A stretch of 64,000 nt of DNA from contig CAZNRN010000002.1 of NCBI GenBank assembly GCA_964575605.1, positions 142,941-206,940 on the forward strand. The letters run 5' to 3'. Of this stretch, positions 8,645 through 16,387 are shown piece by piece; within the stretch, counting starts at the first letter, position 1; every line of letters begins with the position of its first letter. The translations under genes and the position numbers were made by a program. The notes beneath the pieces are model-generated. The model had not been told where the DNA came from and did no database searches. It worked only from the letters and a program-made list of their open reading frames with translations. Origin of the DNA: JAPWJZ01 sp964575605 (GTDB lineage Bacteria; Pseudomonadota; Alphaproteobacteria; Micavibrionales; UBA2020).

Positions 8645-10137
8645 TATTTCGTCACCTCGAGCACGGCGGCCTTGGCCTCGCTCACGTCGTCAAACGGTAA
8701 AACTTCCTTGCCCACAATCTGCCCCTGTTCATGCCCCTTGCCGGCAATCACCAGCACGTCGTCGGGGCCAAGGCTGCGGATTGCGGCGCGGATCGCCTCG
8801 CGGCGTCCGGCAATTTCGGTTGCGCCTACGGCGCCCTTCATGATTTCGGATCTCACGAAGGCTGCGTCCTCGGTGCGCGGGTTGTCGTCGGTCACGATAA
8901 CCTTGTCGGCCAGCTTGACGGCGATATCGCCCATCATCGGGCGCTTGCCGCGGTCGCGGTCGCCGCCGCAGCCGAAAACGACATGCAGATGTTTATGCGC
9001 ATGCGGGCGCAGCGCCTTCAGCATTGTTTCAAGCCCGTCCGGCGTATGCGCGTAATCGACGTAAATCGCGGCGCCGTTCGGGTGGCGCGCGGCAAACTCC
9101 AGCCGTCCGCGCACGCTCTGCAACCTCTCGAGCGCATAAACGCCCTGCATATGCAGCAACCGGTTGTCGGGGTCTTCCGCGATGACAAGGCCAAGGGCGC
9201 AAAGCGCGTTTTCCGCCTGGAATTCGCCCACCAGCGGCAGCTCAAGCTCGTACCGTTCGCCAAAGACCAGCAGGTCGACGAACTGCCCTGCGGGCAGCGG
9301 TTTGCGTTTGTTCAGGCGGATATGGCGGGCGCCCGTGCCGTATTCGATGACACGCAGGCCGCGCGCGGTGCAGGCCTCGACAATGCGTTCCGAATAAGGC
9401 GTGTTGATGTTGACGACCGCCACGCCCTTGTCCTGCACAATTTCGGTGAACAGGCGCAGCTTGGCCTGGAAATAGGTTTCCATCGAACCGTGGTAATCAA
9501 GATGGTCGCGCGTCAGGTTGGTGTAACCCGCGGCGGTGATGTGCAACCCGTCAAGGCGGTACTGGTCCATGCCCTGGCTGGAGGCCTCGAGCGCAAGGTG
9601 CGAAACGCCGGATGCTTCCAGCTCGGCAATTTCCGCATGCAGCGTGACGGGGTCGGGCGTGGTCAGCGCGCCCGGGCGGTTGACGCCGTTGCCTTCCTTG
9701 AAATTGGCGATGACGCCAAGGGTGCCTAATGATGCCGCCGCATGATCCATCGACTGCCAGATCTGGCGGCAGAAGTTGACGGTCGAGCTTTTGCCGTTGG
9801 TGCCCGTGACGGCCACGATATGGTCGACCTGCTTGCCGAAGAAAGCGGCGGCAAGGCGCGCGAAACGCTGGCGCGGGTTTTTGTCTTCGATGATAACGGC
9901 GTCGATGCCTGAAGTATCCGTGCCTTCGGGCACCAGCACCGCCACCGCGCCGCGCTTGACCGCGTCGGCGATAAACTGGCGGCCGTCCAGTTTCGCGCCC
10001 GGGAAGGCGGCGAAAAGGTACCCCGCGCGCACGTCGCGGCTGTCCGACGTCAGGCCGGTGATGTTCAGCTGCGCCGCGCGGTCGGCGTCTGCGGCTTTCA
10101 CGCCGCCGGTATCAGCGGTCAGTTCCAAGAGTTGCAC
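8644..10137 (-). CDS. murE: UDP-MurNAc-L-Ala-D-Glu--2,6-diaminopimelate ligase
   Basis: MurE adds the third residue of the stem peptide. The 497-residue protein has the ATP loop TGTNGKSST (about 111-119), NLTRDHLDYHGSME in the central domain, and the C-terminal DNPRTED motif. In known MurE enzymes DNPR selects meso-diaminopimelate rather than lysine, so a Gram-negative type stem peptide is expected. The start lies inside the 3' end of ftsI (26-bp overlap). This start gives the normal family N-terminus. Confidence 0.96.
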   Translation of the reverse strand: MQLLELTADTGGVKAADADRAAQLNITGLTSDSRDVRAGYLFAAFPGAKLDGRQFIADAVKRGAVAVLVPEGTDTSGIDAVIIEDKNPRQRFARLAAAFFGKQVDHIVAVTGTNGKSSTVNFCRQIWQSMDHAAASLGTLGVIANFKEGNGVNRPGALTTPDPVTLHAEIAELEASGVSHLALEASSQGMDQYRLDGLHITAAGYTNLTRDHLDYHGSMETYFQAKLRLFTEIVQDKGVAVVNINTPYSERIVEACTARGLRVIEYGTGARHIRLNKRKPLPAGQFVDLLVFGERYELELPLVGEFQAENALCALGLVIAEDPDNRLLHMQGVYALERLQSVRGRLEFAARHPNGAAIYVDYAHTPDGLETMLKALRPHAHKHLHVVFGCGGDRDRGKRPMMGDIAVKLADKVIVTDDNPRTEDAAFVRSEIMKGAVGATEIAGRREAIRAAIRSLGPDDVLVIAGKGHEQGQIVGKEVLPFDDVSEAKAAVLEVTK

Positions 10138-11827
10138 TGCTCTTTCCCTCTTTCATGTATTTGCCCATCGCCTGCAAGATGGCGGGGCGGGTGTCTTCTT
10201 CGGGCGCCATGCGGTAAAGCGGGCCCAGCTGTTCCACGACGCGCGCGACGACGGGCGCGGCCGTCCAGCCGCCGGTCGCGTAACCGAAACTTTCCTTGGT
10301 CGGGTGCGGCTCGTCCAGCATCGCCAGCACCGCATAGCGCGGGTTGTCGATGGGGAAGACGCCGATGAAGGAGGATAGCAGCAAATCGTGCTTGTAATTG
10401 CCGCCGGTGTTTTTCTCGGCCGTGCCGGTCTTGCCGCCGACGTTGTAGCCCTCGACTGCGGCCTTGCTGCCGGTGCCCGATGCCACCACCAGCTCCAGCA
10501 GCTGGCGGATCTGCGCCGAGGTCTGCGGTTTCACCACGCGCTCGCCCTGCGGTTCGGGCGACAGGGTTTTCTTTTCTTTCATCAGCGTGGGCTCGACCAG
10601 CGTGCCGCCATTCGCCAGCGCCGCCGCCGCGCGCACCAGATGCAGCGCCGTCACGGCGATGCCGTGGCCGAAGGATGTCGTCAGTGTGCTGATATCGCGC
10701 CAGGGTTTCGGGTAGAGCGGCGCGCCCCTCTCCGGCAGCTCGACCGGCACGGGCTCGAAGAAACCCATGCGCTTGTAGAAATCCTTCAGCCCGTTCGGGC
10801 CCAGCGCCTGCGCCATGCGCGCGGTGCCGATGTTGGACGAATAGATGAAAATTTCCGGCACCGTCATGGCGCGTTTCTTGGCGTGATAGTCGTTGATGGT
10901 GAAGCGGCCGTATTTGATCGGCTCCGACGCGTCAAACACCGCGCCCATGCCGACTTTTCCGCTATCAAGCGCCGCGGCGGTCGAGAAAAGCTTCATGGTC
11001 GAGCCCATCTCGTAAACACCCAAGGTCAAACGGTTGAATTTCGCCTCGTCGCTGGCTTCGCCCGGTTTCAGCGGGTCGAAATCGGGCAGCGACACGGCGG
11101 CGATAATCTCGCCCGTGTTCACGTCCATGACCACGCCCGCAGCGGCCTTGGCGCTGAAAGACTTCATCGAATTCGCCAGTTCGCGGTGCAGGATGTGCTG
11201 CACGCGGAGATCGACCGACAGGCGCACAGGCTCTTTGCCCGCGGCCAGCTGTTTCTCGAAATATTTTTCCGCGCCGGCGATGCCCTTGCCGTCGACATCG
11301 GTATATCCCGTCAAATGCGCGGCGAGGCGTTCCGAGGGGTAGATGCGGCGCTCTTCCTGCTGGAAGCCCAGCGCAGGGTTGCCCAGCGCGTTGATCGCGT
11401 ATTCCTGCCGCGGCGTGATGTTGCGCGCCAGCCAGATGAATTTTTTGCCCGACGATAATTTTGTTTCAAGTTCCTTCACCGAGATATCGGGCAGGATGCC
11501 GGCCAGTTCTTTCGCGGTCGCCTTGGCATCCTGTATGCCCGTCGTATCGGCATAAAGCGACGCCATGGCCAGCGATGCCGCCATGATCTCGCCGTTGCGG
11601 TCGAGGATGCTGGCGCGCAGCGGTTTTTCCAGCGGCTTCACGTCCTGCGCCGCGGTCTGCGCGGGCTCGGGCGAGGACGAAAACAGCGTCAGGTCGGCCA
11701 GGCGCAAGGTTATTGCGAAATAGCCTAACAAAAAGGCCGCCGCCACCATGGCCAGGCGGATTTTCGCCGTCTGCAGCGAGCCTGTCATATGGCCGGTGAA
11801 ATCGGGGTTTTGATGCGGGTCTGCCAT
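10112..11827 (-). CDS. ftsI: Septal peptidoglycan transpeptidase (PBP3)
   Basis: FtsI is the class B penicillin-binding protein that cross-links septal peptidoglycan and partners FtsW. The 571-residue protein has a cytoplasmic N-terminus, one membrane segment at about 25-47, a non-catalytic dimerisation domain and a transpeptidase domain with all three active-site motifs: S276-T-M-K279, S330-S-N332 and K466-T-G468. It starts at a TAATG junction with the FtsL-like gene. Size and motif spacing are normal. Beta-lactam target status follows from the family. Confidence 0.96.
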   Translation of the reverse strand: MADPHQNPDFTGHMTGSLQTAKIRLAMVAAAFLLGYFAITLRLADLTLFSSSPEPAQTAAQDVKPLEKPLRASILDRNGEIMAASLAMASLYADTTGIQDAKATAKELAGILPDISVKELETKLSSGKKFIWLARNITPRQEYAINALGNPALGFQQEERRIYPSERLAAHLTGYTDVDGKGIAGAEKYFEKQLAAGKEPVRLSVDLRVQHILHRELANSMKSFSAKAAAGVVMDVNTGEIIAAVSLPDFDPLKPGEASDEAKFNRLTLGVYEMGSTMKLFSTAAALDSGKVGMGAVFDASEPIKYGRFTINDYHAKKRAMTVPEIFIYSSNIGTARMAQALGPNGLKDFYKRMGFFEPVPVELPERGAPLYPKPWRDISTLTTSFGHGIAVTALHLVRAAAALANGGTLVEPTLMKEKKTLSPEPQGERVVKPQTSAQIRQLLELVVASGTGSKAAVEGYNVGGKTGTAEKNTGGNYKHDLLLSSFIGVFPIDNPRYAVLAMLDEPHPTKESFGYATGGWTAAPVVARVVEQLGPLYRMAPEEDTRPAILQAMGKYMKEGKSSATLGTDR

Positions 11828-12384
11828 TACTGCACCCCCAGGCTTTTCATCAGGTCGCCGAATTCACGTTTCTGCGGCGCGGGCGTAGATGGCGGGGTGT
11901 AAGGTTGCGGCGGATATTTCGGCGGCGTCGCGCGCGCTTCGACCGGTTTGCGCGGCTGGGGCGCGGGCTTCACGGCGGGCGGCGTTGCGGCGGGGATGAT
12001 TTTGACGATGGGTTTGGCCGGTTTTTCCTCGGCCTTGGCGACGGGTTGTTTTGTTTCCGTTACTTGTTCTTTTGTTTCTTCGGGCAGGGATGACGCCACG
12101 GCGTCTTCGGCGCGTTCGGCCAGCTCGTTCACCTTGCCGAACTGCTTGCCCTTGAGCGGCACAAGGTCAAGGTATTGCTTTACCAGCTTTTCCAGCTTGC
12201 CCGGCTGGTTCAGGTAGGCCCATTCGGCCTCCAGCACGCGCAGCGCCTCGTTTTCCTTTGCCGTGCGCGCGACGATGGTTTCCAGTTTCGAGCGGCCGTC
12301 GGTCACCTTCTGGCTGGTATGGAACAGCGCCGCGCCGCAAATCACGGCCAGCGAGAAGAAGACGAGGGCGGTTTTGTTACGCAT
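11827..12384 (-). CDS. ftsL: FtsL-like cell division protein with Pro-rich tail
   Basis: This 185-residue bitopic protein sits exactly where ftsL lies, between rsmH and ftsI. It has a short cytoplasmic N-terminus, a membrane segment at about residues 6-23, a predicted coiled-coil stretch ending in EAEWAYLNQPGKLEKL, which is a conserved alphaproteobacterial FtsL signature, and a TPL-like LVPLKGKQF segment. FtsL bridges FtsB/FtsQ to FtsW/FtsI. Beyond about residue 95 is a long Lys/Pro/Ala-rich low-complexity tail ending in RKPVEARATPPKYPPQP and beyond, which is absent from short classical FtsL proteins. It overlaps rsmH by 8 bp. Family assignment rests on position and the EWAYLN motif. Confidence 0.85.
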   Translation of the reverse strand: MRNKTALVFFSLAVICGAALFHTSQKVTDGRSKLETIVARTAKENEALRVLEAEWAYLNQPGKLEKLVKQYLDLVPLKGKQFGKVNELAERAEDAVASSLPEETKEQVTETKQPVAKAEEKPAKPIVKIIPAATPPAVKPAPQPRKPVEARATPPKYPPQPYTPPSTPAPQKREFGDLMKSLGVQ

Positions 12385-13360
12385 GCGCTTCTCCTGCGGG
12401 TATGTCGGTTCTTACGCCCCAGCGCAGGCGCGCGGAGCGGGCGCGCGGGTTGCGCGCGGTTTCGGCGGGCGTGGGGCTCAGCCCGTTGTTTTTCTCGACC
12501 GTGAACAGCGCGGGCGGCGCTTTTTGCTGGACGGGCAGGTGGCGCGAGACGTTCGGCATTTTGCCCGATTTTTCCTTCAGGAAGTTCTTCACGCGCCAGT
12601 CCTCCAGCGAATGGAACGACACCACCACCAGCCTGCCGCCGGGTGCGATCAGCCTTTCCGCCGCCTCTAATGCGCGGTCGATCTCGCCCAGTTCGTCGTT
12701 CACATGGATGCGCAGCGCCTGGAAGGTGCGCGTCGCGGTATCGGTTTTCATGCCGCCGTGCATGGGCAAAACACTATGCACGATGTGGGCGAGTTCTTTG
12801 GTGGTTGTGATGCGCTTCACAGCCCGCGCGGCGGCGATGCTGCGGGCGATCTTGCGCGAGGCGCGCTCCTCCCCGTAAGTGTAAATAATATCAGCCAATT
12901 CTTCTTCCGACGCCGAGTTGACGACGTCGGCGGCCGAGATTCCATCCTTGCTCATGCGCATGTCGAGCGGGCCGTCGTGCATAAACGAAAACCCGCGCGC
13001 CGCCGTCGACAGCTGTATCGATGACACGCCGAGGTCGAGCACGAAACCGTCAATCTTTTCAACGCCCGCTTCGGCCAGCAATTCCGCCACGCTGCCGAAG
13101 CAGCCGTTCAGCGGGATCAAACGCCCCTCAAATTCGCGCGCCATCGCCACCGCGCGCGCCTGCGCCTCGGGGTCGCGGTCGATTGCATAGACTTTGCAGT
13201 TCGCCGCTTTCAGAATTTCGCGCGTATAGCCGCCCGCGCCGAACGTGCCGTCGACGTAAACGCCGCCGTCTTTTGGCGCAAGCGTTTCAAGGACTTCCTG
13301 CAGCATCACGGGGATATGCCCGGGCCCCTCGGCGGCGAGGTTATGGCTTGTGGAAGACAT
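12377..13360 (-). CDS. rsmH: 16S rRNA (cytosine1402-N4)-methyltransferase
   Basis: RsmH (MraW) methylates N4 of C1402 in 16S rRNA and is normally the first or second gene of the dcw cluster. The 327-residue protein has the opening HIPVMLQEVLETLAP, the SAM loop VDGTFGAGGYT at about 37-47, LDLGVSSIQL, and the C-terminal VVSFHSLEDWRVKNF motif. It is the first gene of the operon here. The usual mraZ regulator is absent upstream. A promoter lies about 130 bases upstream at 13494-13522. Confidence 0.96.
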   Translation of the reverse strand: MSSTSHNLAAEGPGHIPVMLQEVLETLAPKDGGVYVDGTFGAGGYTREILKAANCKVYAIDRDPEAQARAVAMAREFEGRLIPLNGCFGSVAELLAEAGVEKIDGFVLDLGVSSIQLSTAARGFSFMHDGPLDMRMSKDGISAADVVNSASEEELADIIYTYGEERASRKIARSIAAARAVKRITTTKELAHIVHSVLPMHGGMKTDTATRTFQALRIHVNDELGEIDRALEAAERLIAPGGRLVVVSFHSLEDWRVKNFLKEKSGKMPNVSRHLPVQQKAPPALFTVEKNNGLSPTPAETARNPRARSARLRWGVRTDIPAGEAHA

Positions 13361-13493
13361 CCGTTATCAAAAACCTGTGCGCGTAATTCTTTTCACTGGC
13401 CCGCCTTTTTTATACCGGCGGATTCTGTGATTTACTTCTGTCAAAAGCGTGAGATGCGACCCCCGCACCCCTGCATCAATCGACCCTGATAAC

Positions 13494-13522
13494 ACTATAT
13501 AAAACGGTGCGTGTTGCGTCAA
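13494..13522 (-). promoter_or_regulatory. Sigma70-type promoter of the dcw operon
   Basis: Read on the minus strand, TTGACG (13522-13517) is followed after exactly 17 bases by TATAGT (13499-13494). Both hexamers match five of six consensus positions. It points at rsmH and predicts a leader of about 125 bases. I saw no convincing set of MraZ boxes (TGGGN repeats). Confidence 0.75.
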
Positions 13523-13576
13523 CGTCACAGGGTGCGGAAAAGCCTGATTTTTCGTGTGTTTTTCGTGCAGCGGCGG

Positions 13577-13909
13577 TTACGGACGCGGCTGGCGGATGGA
13601 AGGCTTGTCGATCGCCTGTTCGCCCGGAATGACATCGGGCGGGTTGCCGCCCAGTTCGCGCAGCTTGCCGCGCATCAGTTCGACCTCCTCGAGGCTGTCG
13701 AGCTGGCTGAAATTTTTCACGTCCATCGTATTCGCGACCCCCGCGCTGTACCACTGAGAGAAAATCGTCGTTACCTGCCGCGCGCGGAAGTTGAAAATCC
13801 GGCGCAATTCGGGATCGGCCGATGACTGGCGGCCGAAATCGATGGTGACACTGAGGGTATAGTCGTTCAGCTTCTCGAAAATCTCAGGATTTTCAGGGCT
13901 ATCGGACAT
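13577..13909 (-). CDS. Conserved-looking small protein of unknown function
   Basis: A 110-residue acidic, soluble-looking protein with no signal peptide or membrane segment. I do not recognise it. The N-terminal half is amphipathic (EIFEKLNDYTLSVTIDFGR), followed by PELRRIFNFRARQVTTIFSQW, and a short Pro/Arg end. Composition and codon use match the neighbours, and a promoter with a perfect TTGACA box lies 40-70 bases upstream, so I regard it as real. It lies between rnpB and the dcw operon, all on the same strand. Confidence 0.6.
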   Translation of the reverse strand: MSDSPENPEIFEKLNDYTLSVTIDFGRQSSADPELRRIFNFRARQVTTIFSQWYSAGVANTMDVKNFSQLDSLEEVELMRGKLRELGGNPPDVIPGEQAIDKPSIRQPRP

Positions 13910-13949
13910 GATGTTATCCTATGTGAATAAACTTAACAGGGGTGAGAAG

Positions 13950-13978
13950 AGGGTACGAAACGGGGTGGGATATGTCAA
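13950..13978 (-). promoter_or_regulatory. Promoter for the 110-residue unknown gene
   Basis: On the minus strand TTGACA (13978-13973, perfect) is followed after 17 bases by TACCCT (13955-13950), a weak -10. The start codon is at 13909. Confidence 0.45.
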
Positions 13979-14127
13979 TGCGATGGGCTGCCTCTGCGAT
14001 GGTTTGCGGCAAAAAGACCGCCCAATCATTCAGCGCCTAGGTATTTCACATAACGCGAACGAAGAGAGTGGACGGTTTTTTTAAGTTGTGTGGGGCGGGT
14101 GGGAATTTGCTGATCGTGAAAGAAAAA

Positions 14128-14499
14128 TACCAGAAGGCCTGTAAGCCGGGTTCTGTGCGTCTTGCGACGCGGTAACCATTCGTCTGGGCTGCGCGTTGCC
14201 GCGGGCCTCAAGCAGCCAACCCGGAAGACGGGCTAAAAAACAAGCCTTGCAGCAAGCTGCGTTGCCTTCCCTATTTGGCCTTGCTCCCGGTGGGGTTTTC
14301 CCTGCCAGCTTTGTTGCCAAAGCCGCGGTGCGCTCTTACCGCACCTTTTCACCCTTACCTTCCGGCGAACCGGAGTGGCGGTATGTTTTCTGTGGCACTG
14401 TCCCTGGGCTCGCGCCCGCCGGACGTTATCCGGCACCGTGTTTTAATGGAGCCCGGACTTTCCTCAACCTTTCGGATGCGATTACCCGGCCTTCTGGTG
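14128..14499 (-). ncRNA. rnpB: RNase P RNA, bacterial class A
   Basis: The catalytic RNA of RNase P, which matures tRNA 5' ends. On the minus strand the 5' part contains GAGGAAAGTCCGGGCTCC, the most conserved rnpB block. The 3' end contains ACAGAACCCGGCTTACAGG, the matching P4 and 3' terminal block. Helix P1 is directly visible: 14488-14498 pairs perfectly with 14129-14139 (11 bp), which fixes both ends. A T-rich run follows P1 at the 3' end and may help termination. A promoter sits immediately upstream. Confidence 0.96.
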
Positions 14500-14505
14500 G
14501 AGGGG

Positions 14506-14534
14506 ACTATAGGCGATTCTGTTTCGCGCTGCAA
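14506..14534 (-). promoter_or_regulatory. rnpB promoter
   Basis: Minus-strand TTGCAG (14534-14529), 17-base spacer, TATAGT (14511-14506). The predicted start, 6-8 bases downstream, coincides with the first base pair of helix P1 at 14498. Confidence 0.65.
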
Positions 14535-14583
14535 ACCGGGGCAAGCGGTAAGTGCCTGATATTACTTATATCGCAATTTTTAT

Positions 14584-14612
14584 TTGACTTATCTGTCGAA
14601 AGCCTGTAGTAT
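14584..14612 (+). promoter_or_regulatory. Promoter of a candidate small RNA
   Basis: TTGACT (14584-14589), 17-base spacer, TAGTAT (14607-14612), on the plus strand and divergent from rnpB. No long gene follows in this direction, but a terminator lies about 100 bases downstream. Confidence 0.55.
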
Positions 14613-14618
14613 GGAAGA

Positions 14619-14715
14619 ATGGAAAAATTTGTGTTTTATATCTTTAATTTAATAAGGAGAAGAAGGGAAGGGAAAGACACACAGGAACAGCGGGCGGCAG
14701 GGTGCCGCCTTTTTT
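14619..14715 (+). ncRNA. Candidate small RNA of about 97 nt
   Basis: The interval is delimited by a sigma70-type promoter (14584-14612) and an intrinsic terminator (14693-14715), with no credible protein gene between. It starts AT-rich and then has a purine-rich single-stranded-looking stretch (AAGGAGAAGAAGGGAAGGG) before the terminator hairpin. The purine run could pair with C/U-rich mRNA segments; that is inference. A 13-codon ORF starting at 14611 would begin upstream of the predicted transcript start, so I do not favour it. Confidence 0.4.
14693..14715 (+). terminator. Intrinsic terminator
   Basis: GGCGGCA - GGG - TGCCGCC is a perfect 7-bp stem with a 3-base loop, directly followed by six T. 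It ends the candidate small RNA. Confidence 0.7.
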
Positions 14716-14879
14716 ATTGCGGGATTTTAAATATTTTCAGGAGGATGAGAGACTACTTCCACCCCCGCCGCAGCGCGGGGCTCCAAAAGGCTGTCGAGCC
14801 GTCATGTGAGTCTTCCTATGAGACGCGCGGACGCGCTTTTGGATGCCCGCGCAAGGCGGGCATGGCAGCTTTTTCGGGG
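14716..14879. other. Intergenic remainder, no gene seen
   Basis: Together with the small RNA and promoters upstream this makes about 345 bases without a protein gene. It contains GC-rich inverted repeats, for example ATGCCCGC/GCGGGCAT around 14846-14867, which could form a stem in the transcript downstream of the amidase gene. No U-tract follows, so I do not call a terminator. Confidence 0.4.
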
Positions 14880-15617
14880 TCAGGTAATCTTCACCCGCGC
14901 GGCGAGGCGCTGGCGCACCAGCGCCATCATGCGCGCGACGGTGCGGGCGCTGGGCTTGCCGACAAGGTCGGGGTTGGTGAAAACATCGCCCTCGAAATGC
15001 CGCTGGAAGGCGGTGACCAGCGTCGTGAATTCCTGCGAGGGATCGTATCCAAAGCGCGTCATCAGCAGTTTCACCTGCTCTTCGTCCTTCACCAGCCCCT
15101 CGGCGTCCAGCAGCTCGGTATCGGTGGGCTCGGGCCACAATCCCACACCTTGGGTCGCCAGCCATGCCCAGGGGAAAAGCTCGCCCGGGTCGATCTTGCG
15201 GCCGGGCGCGATGTCGGAATGCGCCAGCACATGGTACGGCAGCACACGCCAGCGCTGGATAATGTCGCGGCACAGCTCCGCCACGGCGTTCATCTGGACT
15301 TGCGGGAAGGGCACATAGCCAAAGCCATGCCCCGGGTTCTGGATTTCAATGCCCACGGAGCGGGAGTTCAAATCGCCCTCGCCCGCCCACCACGATTTGC
15401 CCGCATGCCAGGCGCGCATTTCTTCGGGCACCAGGCGCATCACCTGCCCGTTGTCGCCCACCAGGTAATGCGCGCTCACCTGCCGCTCCTGGCTTTGCAG
15501 TATCTGCAGCGCGTCAAACGTCGTGCGCGTGTCGGTATAGTGCAGGATAATAATATCCGGCCGCCGCCCGCCCGCGCGGGGCCCGTAATTGGGCGAGGGT
15601 GCGTCGGTATAAATCAT
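14880..15617 (-). CDS. N-acetylmuramoyl-L-alanine amidase, AmiD/AmpD-like (copy 1)
   Basis: An Amidase_2 (PGRP-fold) zinc enzyme that cleaves between MurNAc and the stem peptide. In the 245-residue protein the zinc ligands are visible as H26 (ILHYT), H133 (LAHSDIAPGR) and D143 (KIDPGELFPW). The substrate-groove motif SVGIEIQNPGHG lies between them. The C-terminal about 85 residues (RFGYDPSQ..., AFQRHFEGDVF) look like a PG_binding_1 domain, giving AmiD-type architecture. No signal peptide is evident, so the compartment is uncertain. It follows its paralogue with an ATGA overlap. A role in muropeptide recycling is inferred. Confidence 0.85.
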   Translation of the reverse strand: MIYTDAPSPNYGPRAGGRRPDIIILHYTDTRTTFDALQILQSQERQVSAHYLVGDNGQVMRLVPEEMRAWHAGKSWWAGEGDLNSRSVGIEIQNPGHGFGYVPFPQVQMNAVAELCRDIIQRWRVLPYHVLAHSDIAPGRKIDPGELFPWAWLATQGVGLWPEPTDTELLDAEGLVKDEEQVKLLMTRFGYDPSQEFTTLVTAFQRHFEGDVFTNPDLVGKPSARTVARMMALVRQRLAARVKIT

Positions 15618-16387
15618 GGCGCAGGCGCGGAACCGCTATCGGGTTTTTTCAAGGCCGCGCTGTTCATGCGGGCAACGGCGCGCAGGCGCGCTACGGTTTC
15701 TTCGGTCGCGACGCCGGGTTTCTTCGCGGGGTCGCTGAACACTTCAGGCTCGAAATGCCGCTGGAAAGCGGTGATGATGTCTTTCAGGCGCGGCTTGTTC
15801 TTGCCGAAAGCGTTGACGCCATAGCCAGCCTCGTTAAACAGCTGCTTTAGCTGTTTCGGGCTTTTCGCGGCGGCGGCCGCGTTGAATTTATCCTTCGCCG
15901 TCACCACAGGCCATGCGCCGATATCGTGGCGCGACAGTTTCGCCCAGGGGAAATGCTCGCCCGGGTCCTGCTTGCGGTCGGGGGCGACATCGCTGTGGCC
16001 GATGATGTTTTCGGGCGTGATGCCGTGGCGGTGCATGATGTCCTTGCACAGCAGCGTCAGCGCGAATAATTGTTCCTTGGTATAGGGCTCGCTGCCGCGG
16101 TTGGAGATTTCGATGCCGATGGAGCGCGAATTCACGTCGCCCTTGCCCATCCAGCTGGAAACACCCGCGTGCCAGGCGCGTTTTTCCTCGTCCACCAGCT
16201 GGTAGATATTGCCCTTTTCGTCGATTAAATAATGCGCGCTGACCTTTTTCGCCTGCGTCGGGTCGGTCAGGCGGTCGAGCGCGGCCTCGGCGCTGTCCAT
16301 GGCGGTGTAATGCAGGATGATCAGTTCCGGCTTTGCGCCGTCCTTGCGCTCGTCAAAATTCGGCGATGGGCGGTCGTAACACTTCAT
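15614..16387 (-). CDS. N-acetylmuramoyl-L-alanine amidase, AmiD/AmpD-like (copy 2)
   Basis: A 257-residue paralogue of the adjacent amidase with the same order: Amidase_2 domain with H26, H131 and D141 as zinc ligands, GIEISNRGSE groove motif, and a C-terminal PG_binding_1-like region (FNEAGYGVNAFG, AFQRHFEPEVF). The two differ throughout, so the duplication is not recent. It is coupled by ATGA overlaps to pnp upstream and to copy 1 downstream, making a three-gene operon. No clear signal peptide is seen. Confidence 0.85.
   Translation of the reverse strand: MKCYDRPSPNFDERKDGAKPELIILHYTAMDSAEAALDRLTDPTQAKKVSAHYLIDEKGNIYQLVDEEKRAWHAGVSSWMGKGDVNSRSIGIEISNRGSEPYTKEQLFALTLLCKDIMHRHGITPENIIGHSDVAPDRKQDPGEHFPWAKLSRHDIGAWPVVTAKDKFNAAAAAKSPKQLKQLFNEAGYGVNAFGKNKPRLKDIITAFQRHFEPEVFSDPAKKPGVATEETVARLRAVARMNSAALKKPDSGSAPAP

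Noticed and set aside
13441..13475. G-rich stretches upstream of rsmH as MraZ boxes
   Set aside because: The G runs do not follow the TGGGN pattern with regular 5-base spacing.
14619..15824. A 401-codon plus-strand frame opposite the amidase genes
   Set aside because: Most of it is antisense to the two amidases, and the terminator at 14693-14715 would end transcription within its first codons.
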